A DNA stretch of 64,000 bases, from NCBI RefSeq assembly GCF_000442645.1, contig NC_021915.1:1116001-1180000 (forward strand). Direction: 5' to 3'. Of this stretch, positions 62,616-64,000 are shown piece by piece. The DNA is from Corynebacterium maris DSM 45190. GTDB taxonomy: Bacteria; Actinomycetota; Actinomycetes; Mycobacteriales; Mycobacteriaceae. Both the position numbers and the translations under genes were made by a program. The notes below the pieces were generated by a model. It was not told the origin of the DNA, did no database searches, and worked only from the letters and a program-made list of their open reading frames with translations. Position 1 is the stretch's first letter, and each line of letters starts with the position of its first letter.

Positions 62616-64000
62616 ATGCCTACCGTCGTGCCAACCACGCTGGACTACACCGCCCGCCATCCCTCCCGCACCGTGCTGGTCACCGGGGCCTCCGGTTATG
62701 TGGGCGGTCGCCTCGTGACGGAGCTGCTCGCCGCGGGCTTTAAGGTGCGGGCGTCCTCCCGCCACGTCGACAGCCTGCGCCGCTTCGACTGGAGTGAGCA
62801 GGCCGAACTCGTCGAGGCTGACTTGGGGGAGAAAGACGACGTCGCCCGCATCATGGCGGGCGTGGACGTGGTCTTTTACCTCGTGCACTCGATGGGTGAC
62901 AAGGGTGAGGATTTCGAAGAGGCGGAAAAGCGCACCGCCCGGACCGTCGCTGACGCGGCCGACGCCGCCGGCGTGCGCCAGATGGTGTACCTGTCGGGGC
63001 TGCACCCGCAGGACAAACCCCTGGAAGAGCTGTCCAAGCACATGCGTTCCCGGGAAAACGTCGCCCGCATTTTCTTGGGGAGCGAGACCCCCGCGCTGGT
63101 GTTGCGTGCGGCGACGCTCATCGGCTCGGGGTCGGCCTCCTTCGAGATCATCCGGCACCTGACGGAACGTTTGCCGGTGATGGTGGCGCCGCAGTGGATC
63201 AGCAACCAGATCGAGCCGCTCGCGATCCGCGACGCGTTGTATTACCTCGTGTCGGCGGCGGACCTGGCGGAACCGGTCAATCGCGCCTTCGACGTCGGTT
63301 GCGGCGTCACCTACGAATTCGCCGATCTGCTCAAGATGTACGGGAAAGAACACGGGCTGCGCCGCTGGATCTTCTCGCTGCCGCTGCCTTTGCCCATGGA
63401 CAAGCTCTCCGGCGGCTGGATCGGCTTGGTCACGCCGGTGCCCGCGAAGCTGGCAGTGCCCCTGGCGCAGTCCATGGCGGAGGACGCCGTCACCGAGGAA
63501 CACGACATCGAAGCGGTCATCCCGGATCCGCCGGGCGGGCTCATCGCGTACCCGGAGGCCGTGCGCTTGGCCATCAAAGCGGAACGCGAACGCGGTGTGC
63601 CCACGTCCTGGGACCGCAGCTGGACCGAGGTCCAGGACGCGGCGGACAGCCTGCCCACCGATCCGGAATGGGCGGGGACGTCCGTCTATCAGGACGTGCG
63701 CTCGCGCGACAGCGACCTACCCGCAGAGAAGGTCTGGGAGGTCATCGAAGGTATCGGCGGCGCCAACGGCTGGTATTCCGCCCCTGCGCTGTGGCGGATT
63801 CGCGGGGTGCTGGACAAGCTCATCGGCGGCCCCGGGCTGGGCGGGCGCCGCGATCCGCACCGGCTGTCTACCGGGGACCGGGTCGACTGGTGGCGGGTGG
63901 CCGAGCTCGACCGCCCACGCCGGCTGGTGCTCGCAGCCGAGATGAAGGTCGACGGGCGCGCCTGGCTGTCGTTGGAGGTGGAGGACACGGAGAAGGGGTG
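62616..64000 (+). CDS. NAD(P)-binding SDR/NmrA-like protein with DUF2867 (cut by window end)
   Basis: 461 full codons are visible and the reading frame is open at 64000. N-terminal extended SDR/NmrA domain: VLVTGASGYVGGRLVTELL (NAD(P)-binding G-x-x-G-x-x-G, residues about 21-33), VVFYLVHSMG, MVYLSGLHP, then VLRAATLIGSGSASFEIIRHLTERLPVMVAPQW. From about residue 330 a second domain of the DUF2867 type begins: SVYQDVRSRDSDLPAEKVWEVIEGIGGANGWY and GDRVDWWRVAEL. Such two-domain proteins accompany photolyase genes in light-induced clusters of several bacteria, but their reaction is unknown. Start chosen at the ATG 23 bases after the photolyase stop. Confidence 0.85.
   Translation, partial: MPTVVPTTLDYTARHPSRTVLVTGASGYVGGRLVTELLAAGFKVRASSRHVDSLRRFDWSEQAELVEADLGEKDDVARIMAGVDVVFYLVHSMGDKGEDFEEAEKRTARTVADAADAAGVRQMVYLSGLHPQDKPLEELSKHMRSRENVARIFLGSETPALVLRAATLIGSGSASFEIIRHLTERLPVMVAPQWISNQIEPLAIRDALYYLVSAADLAEPVNRAFDVGCGVTYEFADLLKMYGKEHGLRRWIFSLPLPLPMDKLSGGWIGLVTPVPAKLAVPLAQSMAEDAVTEEHDIEAVIPDPPGGLIAYPEAVRLAIKAERERGVPTSWDRSWTEVQDAADSLPTDPEWAGTSVYQDVRSRDSDLPAEKVWEVIEGIGGANGWYSAPALWRIRGVLDKLIGGPGLGGRRDPHRLSTGDRVDWWRVAELDRPRRLVLAAEMKVDGRAWLSLEVEDTEKG

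Overview
The window looks like a chromosomal segment of a high-GC Corynebacterium (Mycobacteriales). The main reasons are a 1250-residue OdhA with the succinyltransferase (E2-like) domain fused in front of the E1 domain, the block methyltransferase / sigE / anti-sigma / tatB / mrp (the order known from corynebacteria and mycobacteria, here without htrA between the anti-sigma gene and tatB), TAnnnT-type -10 boxes close to start codons, and many GTG starts. The species cannot be named from this sequence. There is no rRNA, CRISPR array, insertion sequence or prophage; one tRNA (Arg, anticodon CCG) is present.

Layout. 1-7100: end of a probable glgC; O-methyltransferase opposite sigE-cseE, tatB; leftward operon of an MgtE-N/CBS protein, a DUF1003 membrane protein and Mrp; a 17M-type stress protein; a betaine-binding-like lipoprotein. 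7190-15600: odhA, a fused two-ATPase ABC exporter, an EcsC-like protein. 15780-24420: carboxylesterase, acidic protein, a small unknown gene overlapping a BLUF blue-light sensor, two MFS exporters, DedA, nucleoside hydrolase. 24510-27113: ECF transporter (S, T and fused A) whose S gene is frameshifted at a run of nine G. 27190-30780: an AT-rich island with a PLD-helicase-DUF3427 protein and a NUDIX hydrolase, the best candidate for a recently acquired, possibly defensive, module. 30838-37790: formimidoylglutamase, RidA, duplicated-domain lipoprotein, ProY-like permease, DEAD-box RNA helicase, GNAT.

37900-46430: two paralogous proteins of unknown function, a copper P-type ATPase behind a CsoR-type operator, a 722-residue protein with a sigma region 4-like HTH, and an exported HNH nuclease. 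46745-56290: PutP, then a rightward DNA-repair-like run: HelZ-like SNF2 ATPase, SWIM protein, SbcD-like and SbcC-like proteins. 56384-58203: YceI protein and a RosR-like MarR regulator that share RosR-type operators, a PspC protein, tRNA-Arg. 58300-64000: secreted tripeptidyl-aminopeptidase-like hydrolase, a TspO-like membrane protein divergent from a DNA photolyase, and an NAD(P)-binding/DUF2867 protein cut by the window end.

How genes work together: sigE/cseE form a sigma/anti-sigma switch; the nucleoside hydrolase probably serves the ECF importer beside it; YceI and RosR look redox co-regulated; the photolyase/TspO/DUF2867 group and the BLUF protein suggest that light is a relevant signal for this organism (inference).
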